A stretch of 64,000 bases of DNA from positions 436,501 through 500,500 of the forward strand of contig OZ024856.1 in assembly GCA_964017155.1 (NCBI GenBank). The letters are read 5' to 3'. The notes below the pieces were generated by a model. It saw only the letters and a program-made list of their open reading frames with translations, did no database searches and was not told where the DNA came from. Each line of letters starts with the position of its first letter. Position 1 is the stretch's first letter. This document shows, in pieces, positions 36,562 through 51,435 of the stretch. This DNA comes from Oasisia sp. SBJ-2009 (Eukaryota > Annelida > Polychaeta > Sabellida > Siboglinidae). Position numbers and translations under genes: made by a program.

Positions 36562-39500
36562 GCGCTGTCTTTTCGACCTCAAAAGTTTGCCAAGACGCGC
36601 TGTTTATAAAACATAAATACGCGCAAGATGATTATAATGGAATGAATTAATTTAATCAAGTATCAAATGTTGGCAAAAATATTGATATAATAGCAACATT
36701 GAGGTGGGTCCGACTTGTACATAAGTGCCAAATAGTGAAATACTGAAAACAAATTGAGAGTATACGTGCTTTTATGAGAGAGTGCGCGTGAAGGTACGCG
36801 CCCGCAAGTGTAGGCATTTATGTACAAGTCGGGCCCACCTCAATGTTGGTATTATAACTGTATATTTGCCAACATTTGATACTTGGTTTTGTTAATTCTA
36901 TCAATTATAATCATCTTGCGCATATTTATGTTTTATATACAGCGCGTCTTAGCAGACTTTTGAGGTCCAAAAGACAGCGCGGTCGGCATAAACAAACTGT
37001 TTATCGCTCATTTCATATGCTCAGCGCAGTAACATGCACCGCTGCGCTTGCGACTGGCACAAATCGCGCTGTCTTTTCGACCTCAAACGTTTGCCAAGAC
37101 GCGCTGTTTATAAAACATAAATACGCGCAAGATGATTATAATGGAATGAATTAATTTAATCAAGTATCAAATGTTGGCCAAAATATTGATATAATAGCAA
37201 CATTGAGGTGGGTCCGACTTGTACATAAGTGCCAAATAGTGAAATACTGAAAACAAATTGAGAGTATACGTGCTTTTATGAGAGAGTGCGCGTGAAGGTA
37301 CGCGCCCGCAAGTGTAGGCACTTATGTACAAGTCGGGCCCACCTCAATTTTGGTATAATAACTGTATCTTTGCCAACATTTGATACTTGATTTTGTTAAT
37401 TCAATCAATTATATTCATCTTGCGCATATTTATGTTTTATATACAGCGCGTCTTAGCAGACTTTTGAGGTCGAAAAGACAGCGCGGTCGGCATAAACAAA
37501 CTGTTTATCGCTTATTTCATATGCTCAGCTCAGTAACATGCACCGCTCCGCTTGCGACTGGCACAAATCGCGCTGCCTTTTCGACCTGAAAAGTTTGCCA
37601 AGACGCGCTGTTTACAAAACATAAATACCCGCAAGATGATTATAATTGAATGAATTAATTTAATCAAGTATCAAATGTTGGCAAAAATACTGATATAATA
37701 GCAACATTGAGGTGGGTCCTACTTGTACATAAGTGCCAAATAGTGAAATACTGAAAACAAATTGAGAGTATACGTGCTTTTATGAGAGAGTGCGCGTGAA
37801 GGTACGCGCCCGCAAGTGTAGGCATTGATGTACAAGTCGGGCCCACCTCAATTTTGCTATTATAACTGTATCTTTGCCAACATTTGATACTTGATTTTGT
37901 TAATTCAATCAATTATAATCATCTTGCGCATATTAATGTTTTATATACAGCGCATCTTAGCAGACTTTTGAGGTCGAAAAGACAGCGGGGTCGGCATAAA
38001 AAAAACTGTTTATCGCTCATTTCATATGCACAGCGCAGTAACATGCACCGCTGCGCTTGCGACTGGCACAAATCGCGCTATCTTTTCGACCTCAAAAGTT
38101 TGCCAAGACGCGATGTTTATAAAACATAAATACGCGCAAGATGATTATAATTGAATGAATTAATTTAATCAAGTATCAAATGTTGGCAAAAATACTGATA
38201 TAATAGCAACATTGAGGTGGGTCCGACTTGTACATAAGTGCCAAATAGTGAAATAGTGACCGCTGCGCTTGCGACTGGCACAAATCGCGCTGTCTTTTCG
38301 ACCTCAAAAGTTTGCCAAGACGCGCTGTTTATAAAACATAAATACGCGCAAGATGATTATAATTGAATGAGTTAATTTAATCAAGTATCAAATGTTGGCA
38401 AAAAATAGTGATATAATAGCAACATTGAGGTGGGTCCGACTTGTACATAAATGCCAAATAGTGACCGCTGCGCTTGCGACTGGCACAAATCGCGCTGTCT
38501 TTTCGACCTCAAAAGTTTGCCAAGACGCGCTGTTTATAAAACATAAATACGCGCAAGATGATTATAATGGAATGAATTAATTTAATCAAGTATCAAATGT
38601 TGGCAAAAATATTGATATAATAGCAACATTGAGGTGGGTCCGACTTGTACATAAGTGCCAAATAGTGAAATACTGAAAACAAATTGAGAGTATACGTGCT
38701 TTTATGAGAGAGTGCGCGTGAAGGTACGCGCCCGCAAGTGTAGGCATTTATGTACAAGTCGGGCCCACCTCAATGTTGGTATTATAACTGTATATTTGCC
38801 AACATTTGATACTTGGTTTTGTTAATTCTATCAATTATAATCATCTTGCGCATATTTATGTTTTATATACAGCGCGTCTTAGCAGACTTTTGAGGTCCAA
38901 AAGACAGCGCGGTCGGCATAAACAAACTGTTTATCGCTCATTTCATATGCTCAGCGCAGTAACATGCACCGCTGCGCTTGCGACTGGCACAAATCGCGCT
39001 GTCTTTTCGACCTCAAACGTTTGCCAAGACGCGCTGTTTATAAAACATAAATACGCGCAAGATGATTATAATGGAATGAATTAATTTAATCAAGTATCAA
39101 ATGTTGGCCAAAATATTGATATAATAGCAACATTGAGGTGGGTCCGACTTGTACATAAGTGCCAAATAGTGAAATACTGAAAACAAATTGAGAGTATACG
39201 TGCTTTTATGAGAGAGTGCGCGTGAAGGTACGCGCCCGCAAGTGTAGGCACTTATGTACAAGTCGGGCCCACCTCAATTTTGGTATAATAACTGTATCTT
39301 TGCCAACATTTGATACTTGATTTTGTTAATTCAATCAATTATATTCATCTTGCGCATATTTATGTTTTATATACAGCGCGTCTTAGCAGACTTTTGAGGT
39401 CGAAAAGACAGCGCGGTCGGCATAAACAAACTGTTTATCGCTTATTTCATATGCTCAGCTCAGTAACATGCACCGCTCCGCTTGCGACTGGCACAAATCG

Positions 39501-42500
39501 CGCTGCCTTTTCGACCTGAAAAGTTTGCCAAGACGCGCTGTTTACAAAACATAAATACCCGCAAGATGATTATAATTGAATGAATTAATTTAATCAAGTA
39601 TCAAATGTTGGCAAAAATACTGATATAATAGCAACATTGAGGTGGGTCCTACTTGTACATAAGTGCCAAATAGTGAAATACTGAAAACAAATTGAGAGTA
39701 TACGTGCTTTTATGAGAGAGTGCGCGTGAAGGTACGCGCCCGCAAGTGTAGGCATTGATGTACAAGTCGGGCCCACCTCAATTTTGCTATTATAACTGTA
39801 TCTTTGCCAACATTTGATACTTGATTTTGTTAATTCAATCAATTATAATCATCTTGCGCATATTAATGTTTTATATACAGCGCATCTTAGCAGACTTTTG
39901 AGGTCGAAAAGACAGCGGGGTCGGCATAAAAAAAACTGTTTATCGCTCATTTCATATGCACAGCGCAGTAACATGCACCGCTGCGCTTGCGACTGGCACA
40001 AATCGCGCTATCTTTTCGACCTCAAAAGTTTGCCAAGACGCGATGTTTATAAAACATAAATACGCGCAAGATGATTATAATTGAATGAATTAATTTAATC
40101 AAGTATCAAATGTTGGCAAAAATACTGATATAATAGCAACATTGAGGTGGGTCCGACTTGTACATAAGTGCCAAATAGTGAAATAGTGACCGCTGCGCTT
40201 GCGACTGGCACAAATCGCGCTGTCTTTTCGACCTCAAAAGTTTGCCAAGACGCGCTGTTTATAAAACATAAATACGCGCAAGATGATTATAATTGAATGA
40301 GTTAATTTAATCAAGTATCAAATGTTGGCAAAAAATAGTGATATAATAGCAACATTGAGGTGGGTCTGACTTGTACATAAATGCCAAATAGTGAAATAGT
40401 GACCGCTGCGCTTGCGACTGGCACAAATCGCGCTGTCTTTTCGACCTCAAAAGTTTGCCAAGACGCGCTGTTTATAAAACATAAATACGCGCAAGATGAT
40501 TATAATGGAATGAATTAATTTAATCAAGTATCAAATGTTGGCTAAAATATTGATATAATAGCAACATTGAGGTGGGTCCGACTTGTACATAAGTGCCAAA
40601 TAGTGAAATACTGAAAACAAATTGAGAGTATACGTGCTTTTATGAGAGAGTGCGCGTGAAGGTACGCGCCCGCAAGTGTAGGCATTTATGTACAAGTCGG
40701 GCCCACCTCAATGTTGGTATTATAACTGTATATTTGCCAACATTTGATACTTGGTTTTGTTAATTCTATCAATTATAATCATCTTGCGCATATTTATGTT
40801 TTATATACAGCGCGTCTTAGCAGACTTTTGAGGTCCAAAAGACAGCGCGGTCGGCATAAACAAACTGTTTATCGCTCATTTCATATGCTCAGCGCAGTAA
40901 CATGCACCGCTGCGCTTGCGACTGGCACAAATCGCGCTGTCTTTTCGACCTCAAACGTTTGCCAAGACGCGCTGTTTATAAAACATAAATACGCGCAAGA
41001 TGATTATAATGGAATGAATTAATTTAATCAAGTATCAAATGTTGGCAAAAAATAGTGATATAATAGCAACATTGAGGTGGGTCCGACTTGTACATAAATG
41101 CCAAATAGTGAAATAGTGACCGCTGCGCTTGCGACTGGCACAAATCGCGCTGTCTTTTCGACCTCAAAAGTTTGCCAAGACGCGCTGTTTATAAAACATA
41201 AATACGCGCAAGATGATTATAATAGAATGAATTAATTTAATCAAGTATCAAATGTTGGCAAAAATATTGATATAATAGCAACATTGAGGTGGGTCCGACT
41301 TGTACATAAGTGCCAAATAGTGAAATACTGAAAACAAATTGAGAGTATACGTGCTTTTATGAGAGAGTGCGCGTGAAGGTACGCGCCCGCAAGTGTAGGC
41401 ATTTATGTACAAGTCGGGCCCACCTCAATGTTGGTATTATAACTGTATATTTGCCAACATTTGATACTTGGTTTTGTTAATTCTATCAATTATAATCATC
41501 TTGCGCATATTTATGTTTTATATACAGCGCGTCTTAGCAGACTTTTGAGGTCCAAAAGACAGCGCGGTCGGCATAAACAAACTGTTTATCGCTCATTTCA
41601 TATGCTCAGCGCAGTAACATGCACCGCTGCGCTTGCGACTGGCACAAATCGCGCTGTCTTTTCGACCTCAAACGTTTGCCAAGACGCGCTGTTTATAAAA
41701 CATAAATACGCGCAAGATGATTATAATGGAATGAATTAATTTAATCAAGTATCAAATGTTGGCCAAAATATTGATATAATAGCAACATTGAGGTGGGTCC
41801 GACTTGTACATAAGTGCCAAATAGTGAAATACTGAAAACAAATTGAGAGTATACGTGCTTTTATGAGAGAGTGCGCGTGAAGGTACGCGCCCGCAAGTGT
41901 AGGCACTTATGTACAAGTCGGGCCCACCTCAATTTTGGTATAATAACTGTATCTTTGCCAACATTTGATACTTGATTTTGTTAATTCAATCAATTATATT
42001 CATCTTGCGCATATTTATGTTTTATATACAGCGCGTCTTAGCAGACTTTTGAGGTCGAAAAGACAGCGCGGTCGGCATAAACAAACTGTTTATCGCTTAT
42101 TTCATATGCTCAGCTCAGTAACATGCACCGCTCCGCTTGCGACTGGCACAAATCGCGCTGCCTTTTCGACCTGAAAAGTTTGCCAAGACGCGCTGTTTAC
42201 AAAACATAAATACCCGCAAGATGATTATAATTGAATGAATTAATTTAATCAAGTATCAAATGTTGGCAAAAATACTGATATAATAGCAACATTGAGGTGG
42301 GTCCTACTTGTACATAAGTGCCAAATAGTGAAATACTGAAAACAAATTGAGAGTATACGTGCTTTTATGAGAGAGTGCGCGTGAAGGTACGCGCCCGCAA
42401 GTGTAGGCATTGATGTACAAGTCGGGCCCACCTCAATTTTGCTATTATAACTGTATCTTTGCCAACATTTGATACTTGATTTTGTTAATTCAATCAATTA

Positions 42501-43998
42501 TAATCATCTTGCGCATATTAATGTTTTATATACAGCGCATCTTAGCAGACTTTTGAGGTCGAAAAGACAGCGGGGTCGGCATAAAAAAAACTGTTTATCG
42601 CTCATTTCATATGCACAGCGCAGTAACATGCACCGCTGCGCTTGCGACTGGCACAAATCGCGCTATCTTTTCGACCTCAAAAGTTTGCCAAGACGCGATG
42701 TTTATAAAACATAAATACGCGCAAGATGATTATAATTGAATGAATTAATTTAATCAAGTATCAAATGTTGGCAAAAATACTGATATAATAGCAACATTGA
42801 GGTGGGTCCGACTTGTACATAAGTGCCAAATAGTGAAATAGTGACCGCTGCGCTTGCGACTGGCACAAATCGCGCTGTCTTTTCGACCTCAAAAGTTTGC
42901 CAAGACGCGCTGTTTATAAAACATAAATACGCGCAAGATGATTATAATTGAATGAATTAATTTAATCAAGTATCAAATGTTGGCAAAAAATAGTGATATA
43001 ATAGCAACATTGAGGTGGGTCCGACTTGTACATAAATGCCAAATAGTGACCGCTGCGCTTGCGACTGGCACAAATCGCGCTGTCTTTTCGACCTCAAAAG
43101 TTTGCCAAGACGCGCTGTTTATAAAACATAAATACGCGCAAGATGATTATAATGGAATGAATTAATTTAATCAAGTATCAAATGTTGGCAAAAATACTGA
43201 TATAATAGCAACATTGAGGTGGGTCCTACTTGTACATAAGTGCCAAATAGTGAAATACTGAAAACAAATTGAGAGTATACGTGCTTTTATGAGAGAGTGC
43301 GCGTGAAGGTACGCGCCCGCAAGTGTAGGCATTGATGTACAAGTCGGGCCCACCTCAATTTTGCTATTATAACTGTATCTTTGCCAACATTTGATACTTG
43401 ATTTTGTTAATTCAATCAATTATAATCATCTTGCGCATATTAATGTTTTATATACAGCGCATCTTAGCAGACTTTTGAGGTCGAAAAGACAGCGGGGTCG
43501 GCATAAAAAAAACTGTTTATCGCTCATTTCATATGCACAGCGCAGTAACATGCACCGCTGCGCTTGCGACTGGCACAAATCGCGCTATCTTTTCGACCTC
43601 AAAAGTTTGCCAAGACGCGATGTTTATAAAACATAAATACGCGCAAGATGATTATAATTGAATGAATTAATTTAATCAAGTATCAAATGTTGGCAAAAAT
43701 ACTGATATAATAGCAACATTGAGGTGGGTCCGACTTGTACATAAGTGCCAAATAGTGAAATAGTGACCGCTGCGCTTGCGACTGGCACAAATCGCGCTGT
43801 CTTTTCGACCTCAAAAGTTTGCCAAGACGCGCTGTTTATAAAACATAAATACGCGCAAGATGATTATAATTGAATGAATTAATTTAATCAAGTATCAAAT
43901 GTTGGCAAAAAATAGTGATATAATAGCAACATTGAGGTGGGTCCGACTTGTACATAAATGCCAAATAGTGACCGCTGCGCTTGCGACTGGCACAAATC
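36562..43998 (+). repeat. HOR-7437, copy 1
   Basis: Five sub-units: G-D-N-s-s 36562-38491 (1930), G-D-N-s-s 38492-40429 (1938), G-s 40430-41146 (717), G-D-N-s-s 41147-43076 (1930), N-s-s 43077-43998 (922). The second sub-unit has the 213-bp final short with GGGTCTGACTTG and is followed by a G whose arm A reads GTTGGCTAAAATATTG. The same marks recur in copy 2 and the partial third copy. The short at 40934-41146 ends in ATAATAGAATG. Confidence 0.9.
43077..43998 (+). repeat. Tandem duplicate of N-s-s (922 bp)
   Basis: A type N monomer (43077-43581, A-run of 8) and two shorts directly repeat 42155-43076 at an offset of 922 bp. It is the only arrangement here in which N follows a short monomer instead of D. 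It is inherited in HOR-7437 copy 2 at 50514-51435. Confidence 0.85.
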
Positions 43999-46900
43999 GC
44001 GCTGTCTTTTCGACCTCAAAAGTTTGCCAAGACGCGCTGTTTATAAAACATAAATACGCGCAAGATGATTATAATGGAATGAATTAATTTAATCAAGTAT
44101 CAAATGTTGGCAAAAATATTGATATAATAGCAACATTGAGGTGGGTCCGACTTGTACATAAGTGCCAAATAGTGAAATACTGAAAACAAATTGAGAGTAT
44201 ACGTGCTTTTATGAGAGAGTGCGCGTGAAGGTACGCGCCCGCAAGTGTAGGCATTTATGTACAAGTCGGGCCCACCTCAATGTTGGTATTATAACTGTAT
44301 ATTTGCCAACATTTGATACTTGGTTTTGTTAATTCTATCAATTATAATCATCTTGCGCATATTTATGTTTTATATACAGCGCGTCTTAGCAGACTTTTGA
44401 GGTCCAAAAGACAGCGCGGTCGGCATAAACAAACTGTTTATCGCTCATTTCATATGCTCAGCGCAGTAACATGCACCGCTGCGCTTGCGACTGGCACAAA
44501 TCGCGCTGTCTTTTCGACCTCAAACGTTTGCCAAGACGCGCTGTTTATAAAACATAAATACGCGCAAGATGATTATAATGGAATGAATTAATTTAATCAA
44601 GTATCAAATGTTGGCCAAAATATTGATATAATAGCAACATTGAGGTGGGTCCGACTTGTACATAAGTGCCAAATAGTGAAATACTGAAAACAAATTGAGA
44701 GTATACGTGCTTTTATGAGAGAGTGCGCGTGAAGGTACGCGCCCGCAAGTGTAGGCACTTATGTACAAGTCGGGCCCACCTCAATTTTGGTATAATAACT
44801 GTATCTTTGCCAACATTTGATACTTGATTTTGTTAATTCAATCAATTATATTCATCTTGCGCATATTTATGTTTTATATACAGCGCGTCTTAGCAGACTT
44901 TTGAGGTCGAAAAGACAGCGCGGTCGGCATAAACAAACTGTTTATCGCTTATTTCATATGCTCAGCTCAGTAACATGCACCGCTCCGCTTGCGACTGGCA
45001 CAAATCGCGCTGCCTTTTCGACCTGAAAAGTTTGCCAAGACGCGCTGTTTACAAAACATAAATACCCGCAAGATGATTATAATTGAATGAATTAATTTAA
45101 TCAAGTATCAAATGTTGGCAAAAATACTGATATAATAGCAACATTGAGGTGGGTCCTACTTGTACATAAGTGCCAAATAGTGAAATACTGAAAACAAATT
45201 GAGAGTATACGTGCTTTTATGAGAGAGTGCGCGTGAAGGTACGCGCCCGCAAGTGTAGGCATTGATGTACAAGTCGGGCCCACCTCAATTTTGCTATTAT
45301 AACTGTATCTTTGCCAACATTTGATACTTGATTTTGTTAATTCAATCAATTATAATCATCTTGCGCATATTAATGTTTTATATACAGCGCATCTTAGCAG
45401 ACTTTTGAGGTCGAAAAGACAGCGGGGTCGGCATAAAAAAAACTGTTTATCGCTCATTTCATATGCACAGCGCAGTAACATGCACCGCTGCGCTTGCGAC
45501 TGGCACAAATCGCGCTATCTTTTCGACCTCAAAAGTTTGCCAAGACGCGATGTTTATAAAACATAAATACGCGCAAGATGATTATAATTGAATGAATTAA
45601 TTTAATCAAGTATCAAATGTTGGCAAAAATACTGATATAATAGCAACATTGAGGTGGGTCCGACTTGTACATAAGTGCCAAATAGTGAAATAGTGACCGC
45701 TGCGCTTGCGACTGGCACAAATCGCGCTGTCTTTTCGACCTCAAAAGTTTGCCAAGACGCGCTGTTTATAAAACATAAATACGCGCAAGATGATTATAAT
45801 TGAATGAATTAATTTAATCAAGTATCAAATGTTGGCAAAAAATAGTGATATAATAGCAACATTGAGGTGGGTCCGACTTGTACATAAATGCCAAATAGTG
45901 ACCGCTGCGCTTGCGACTGGCACAAATCGCGCTGTCTTTTCGACCTCAAAAGTTTGCCAAGACGTGCTGTTTATAAAACATAAATACGCGCAAGATGATT
46001 ATAATGGAATGAATTAATTTAATCAAGTATCAAATGTTGGCAAAAATATTGATATAATAGCAACATTGAGGTGGGTCCGACTTGTACATAAGTGCCAAAT
46101 AGTGAAATACTGAAAACAAATTGAGAGTATACGTGCTTTTATGAGAGAGTGCGCGTGAAGGTACGCGCCCGCAAGTGTAGGCATTTATGTACAAGTCGGG
46201 CCCACCTCAATGTTGGTATTATAACTGTATATTTGCCAACATTTGATACTTGGTTTTGTTAATTCTATCAATTATAATCATCTTGCGCATATTTATGTTT
46301 TATATACAGCGCGTCTTAGCAGACTTTTGAGGTCCAAAAGACAGCGCGGTCGGCATAAACAAACTGTTTATCGCTCATTTCATATGCTCAGCGCAGTAAC
46401 ATGCACCGCTGCGCTTGCGACTGGCACAAATCGCGCTGTCTTTTCGACCTCAAACGTTTGCCAAGACGCGCTGTTTATAAAACATAAATACGCGCAAGAT
46501 GATTATAATGGAATGAATTAATTTAATCAAGTATCAAATGTTGGCCAAAATATTGATATAATAGCAACATTGAGGTGGGTCCGACTTGTACATAAGTGCC
46601 AAATAGTGAAATACTGAAAACAAATTGAGAGTATACGTGCTTTTATGAGAGAGTGCGCGTGAAGGTACGCGCCCGCAAGTGTAGGCACTTATGTACAAGT
46701 CGGGCCCACCTCAATTTTGGTATAATAACTGTATCTTTGCCAACATTTGATACTTGATTTTGTTAATTCAATCAATTATATTCATCTTGCGCATATTTAT
46801 GTTTTATATACAGCGCGTCTTAGCAGACTTTTGAGGTCGAAAAGACAGCGCGGTCGGCATAAACAAACTGTTTATCGCTTATTTCATATGCTCAGCTCAG

Positions 46901-49900
46901 TAACATGCACCGCTCCGCTTGCGACTGGCACAAATCGCGCTGCCTTTTCGACCTGAAAAGTTTGCCAAGACGCGCTGTTTACAAAACATAAATACCCGCA
47001 AGATGATTATAATTGAATGAATTAATTTAATCAAGTATCAAATGTTGGCAAAAATACTGATATAATAGCAACATTGAGGTGGGTCCTACTTGTACATAAG
47101 TGCCAAATAGTGAAATACTGAAAACAAATTGAGAGTATACGTGCTTTTATGAGAGAGTGCGCGTGAAGGTACGCGCCCGCAAGTGTAGGCATTGATGTAC
47201 AAGTCGGGCCCACCTCAATTTTGCTATTATAACTGTATCTTTGCCAACATTTGATACTTGATTTTGTTAATTCAATCAATTATAATCATCTTGCGCATAT
47301 TAATGTTTTATATACAGCGCATCTTAGCAGACTTTTGAGGTCGAAAAGACAGCGGGGTCGGCATAAAAAAAACTGTTTATCGCTCATTTCATATGCACAG
47401 CGCAGTAACATGCACCGCTGCGCTTGCGACTGGCACAAATCGCGCTATCTTTTCGACCTCAAAAGTTTGCCAAGACGCGATGTTTATAAAACATAAATAC
47501 GCGCAAGATGATTATAATTGAATGAATTAATTTAATCAAGTATCAAATGTTGGCAAAAATACTGATATAATAGCAACATTGAGGTGGGTCCGACTTGTAC
47601 ATAAGTGCCAAATAGTGAAATAGTGACCGCTGCGCTTGCGACTGGCACAAATCGCGCTGTCTTTTCGACCTCAAAAGTTTGCCAAGACGCGCTGTTTATA
47701 AAACATAAATACGCGCAAGATGATTATAATTGAATGAGTTAATTTAATCAAGTATCAAATGTTGGCAAAAAATAGTGATATAATAGCAACATTGAGGTGG
47801 GTCTGACTTGTACATAAATGCCAAATAGTGAAATAGTGACCGCTGCGCTTGCGACTGGCACAAATCGCGCTGTCTTTTCGACCTCAAAAGTTTGCCAAGA
47901 CGCGCTGTTTATAAAACATAAATACGCGCAAGATGATTATAATGGAATGAATTAATTTAATCAAGTATCAAATGTTGGCTAAAATATTGATATAATAGCA
48001 ACATTGAGGTGGGTCCGACTTGTACATAAGTGCCAAATAGTGAAATACTGAAAACAAATTGAGAGTATACGTGCTTTTATGAGAGAGTGCGCGTGAAGGT
48101 ACGCGCCCGCAAGTGTAGGCATTTATGTACAAGTCGGGCCCACCTCAATGTTGGTATTATAACTGTATATTTGCCAACATTTGATACTTGGTTTTGTTAA
48201 TTCTATCAATTATAATCATCTTGCGCATATTTATGTTTTATATACAGCGCGTCTTAGCAGACTTTTGAGGTCCAAAAGACAGCGCGGTCGGCATAAACAA
48301 ACTGTTTATCGCTCATTTCATATGCTCAGCGCAGTAACATGCACCGCTGCGCTTGCGACTGGCACAAATCGCGCTGTCTTTTCGACCTCAAACGTTTGCC
48401 AAGACGCGCTGTTTATAAAACATAAATACGCGCAAGATGATTATAATGGAATGAATTAATTTAATCAAGTATCAAATGTTGGCAAAAAATAGTGATATAA
48501 TAGCAACATTGAGGTGGGTCCGACTTGTACATAAATGCCAAATAGTGAAATAGTGACCGCTGCGCTTGCGACTGGCACAAATCGCGCTGTCTTTTCGACC
48601 TCAAAAGTTTGCCAAGACGCGCTGTTTATAAAACATAAATACGCGCAAGATGATTATAATAGAATGAATTAATTTAATCAAGTATCAAATGTTGGCAAAA
48701 ATATTGATATAATAGCAACATTGAGGTGGGTCCGACTTGTACATAAGTGCCAAATAGTGAAATACTGAAAACAAATTGAGAGTATACGTGCTTTTATGAG
48801 AGAGTGCGCGTGAAGGTACGCGCCCGCAAGTGTAGGCATTTATGTACAAGTCGGGCCCACCTCAATGTTGGTATTATAACTGTATATTTGCCAACATTTG
48901 ATACTTGGTTTTGTTAATTCTATCAATTATAATCATCTTGCGCATATTTATGTTTTATATACAGCGCGTCTTAGCAGACTTTTGAGGTCCAAAAGACAGC
49001 GCGGTCGGCATAAACAAACTGTTTATCGCTCATTTCATATGCTCAGCGCAGTAACATGCACCGCTGCGCTTGCGACTGGCACAAATCGCGCTGTCTTTTC
49101 GACCTCAAACGTTTGCCAAGACGCGCTGTTTATAAAACATAAATACGCGCAAGATGATTATAATGGAATGAATTAATTTAATCAAGTATCAAATGTTGGC
49201 CAAAATATTGATATAATAGCAACATTGAGGTGGGTCCGACTTGTACATAAGTGCCAAATAGTGAAATACTGAAAACAAATTGAGAGTATACGTGCTTTTA
49301 TGAGAGAGTGCGCGTGAAGGTACGCGCCCGCAAGTGTAGGCACTTATGTACAAGTCGGGCCCACCTCAATTTTGGTATAATAACTGTATCTTTGCCAACA
49401 TTTGATACTTGATTTTGTTAATTCAATCAATTATATTCATCTGGCGCATATTTATGTTTTATATACAGCGCGTCTTAGCAGACATTTGAGGTCGAAAAGA
49501 CAGCGCGGTCGGCATAAACAAACTGTTTATCGCTTATTTCATATGCTCAGCTCAGTAACATGCACCGCTCCGCTTGCGACTGGCACAAATCGCGCTGCCT
49601 TTTCGACCTGAAAAGTTTGCCAAGACGCGCTGTTTACAAAACATAAATACCCGCAAGATGATTATAATTGAATGAATTAATTTAATCAAGTATCAAATGT
49701 TGGCAAAAATACTGATATAATAGCAACATTGAGGTGGGTCCTACTTGTACATAAGTGCCAAATAGTGAAATACTGAAAACAAATTGAGAGTATACGTGCT
49801 TTTATGAGAGAGTGCGCGTGAAGGTACGCGCCCGCAAGTGTAGGCATTGATGTACAAGTCGGGCCCACCTCAATTTTGCTATTATAACTGTATCTTTGCC

Positions 49901-51435
49901 AACATTTGATACTTGATTTTGTTAATTCAATCAATTATAATCATCTTGCGCATATTAATGTTTTATATACAGCGCATCTTAGCAGACTTTTGAGGTCGAA
50001 AAGACAGCGGGGTCGGCATAAAAAAAACTGTTTATCGCTCATTTCATATGCACAGCGCAGTAACATGCACCGCTGCGCTTGCGACTGGCACAAATCGCGC
50101 TATCTTTTCGACCTCAAAAGTTTGCCAAGACGCGATGTTTATAAAACATAAATACGCGCAAGATGATTATAATTGAATGAATTAATTTAATCAAGTATCA
50201 AATGTTGGCAAAAATACTGATATAATAGCAACATTGAGGTGGGTCCGACTTGTACATAAGTGCCAAATAGTGAAATAGTGACCGCTGCGCTTGCGACTGG
50301 CACAAATCGCGCTGTCTTTTCGACCTCAAAAGTTTGCCAAGACGCGCTGTTTATAAAACATAAATACGCGCAAGATGATTATAATTGAATGAATTAATTT
50401 AATCAAGTATCAAATGTTGGCAAAAAATAGTGATATAATAGCAACATTGAGGTGGGTCCGACTTGTACATAAATGCCAAATAGTGACCGCTGCGCTTGCG
50501 ACTGGCACAAATCGCGCTGTCTTTTCGACCTCAAAAGTTTGCCAAGACGCGCTGTTTATAAAACATAAATACGCGCAAGATGATTATAATGGAATGAATT
50601 AATTTAATCAAGTATCAAATGTTGGCAAAAATACTGATATAATAGCAACATTGAGGTGGGTCCTACTTGTACATAAGTGCCAAATAGTGAAATACTGAAA
50701 ACAAATTGAGAGTATACGTGCTTTTATGAGAGAGTGCGCGTGAAGGTACGCGCCCGCAAGTGTAGGCATTGATGTACAAGTCGGGCCCACCTCAATTTTG
50801 CTATTATAACTGTATCTTTGCCAACATTTGATACTTGATTTTGTTAATTCAATCAATTATAATCATCTTGCGCATATTAATGTTTTATATACAGCGCATC
50901 TTAGCAGACTTTTGAGGTCGAAAAGACAGCGGGGTCGGCATAAAAAAAACTGTTTATCGCTCATTTCATATGCACAGCGCAGTAACATGCACCGCTGCGC
51001 TTGCGACTGGCACAAATCGCGCTATCTTTTCGACCTCAAAAGTTTGCCAAGACGCGATGTTTATAAAACATAAATACGCGCAAGATGATTATAATTGAAT
51101 GAATTAATTTAATCAAGTATCAAATGTTGGCAAAAATACTGATATAATAGCAACATTGAGGTGGGTCCGACTTGTACATAAGTGCCAAATAGTGAAATAG
51201 TGACCGCTGCGCTTGCGACTGGCACAAATCGCGCTGTCTTTTCGACCTCAAAAGTTTGCCAAGACGCGCTGTTTATAAAACATAAATACGCGCAAGATGA
51301 TTATAATTGAATGAATTAATTTAATCAAGTATCAAATGTTGGCAAAAAATAGTGATATAATAGCAACATTGAGGTGGGTCCGACTTGTACATAAATGCCA
51401 AATAGTGACCGCTGCGCTTGCGACTGGCACAAATC
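43999..51435 (+). repeat. HOR-7437, copy 2
   Basis: All sub-units of copy 1 recur displaced by exactly 7437 bp: 43999 (1930), 45929 (1938), 47867 (717), 48584 (1930), 50514 (922). I noticed a handful of differences from copy 1: C to T at 45965, T to G at 49443, T to A at 49484, and GAATGAATTAA near 45805 where copy 1 has GAATGAGTTAA. Copies this similar imply very recent duplication. Confidence 0.9.
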
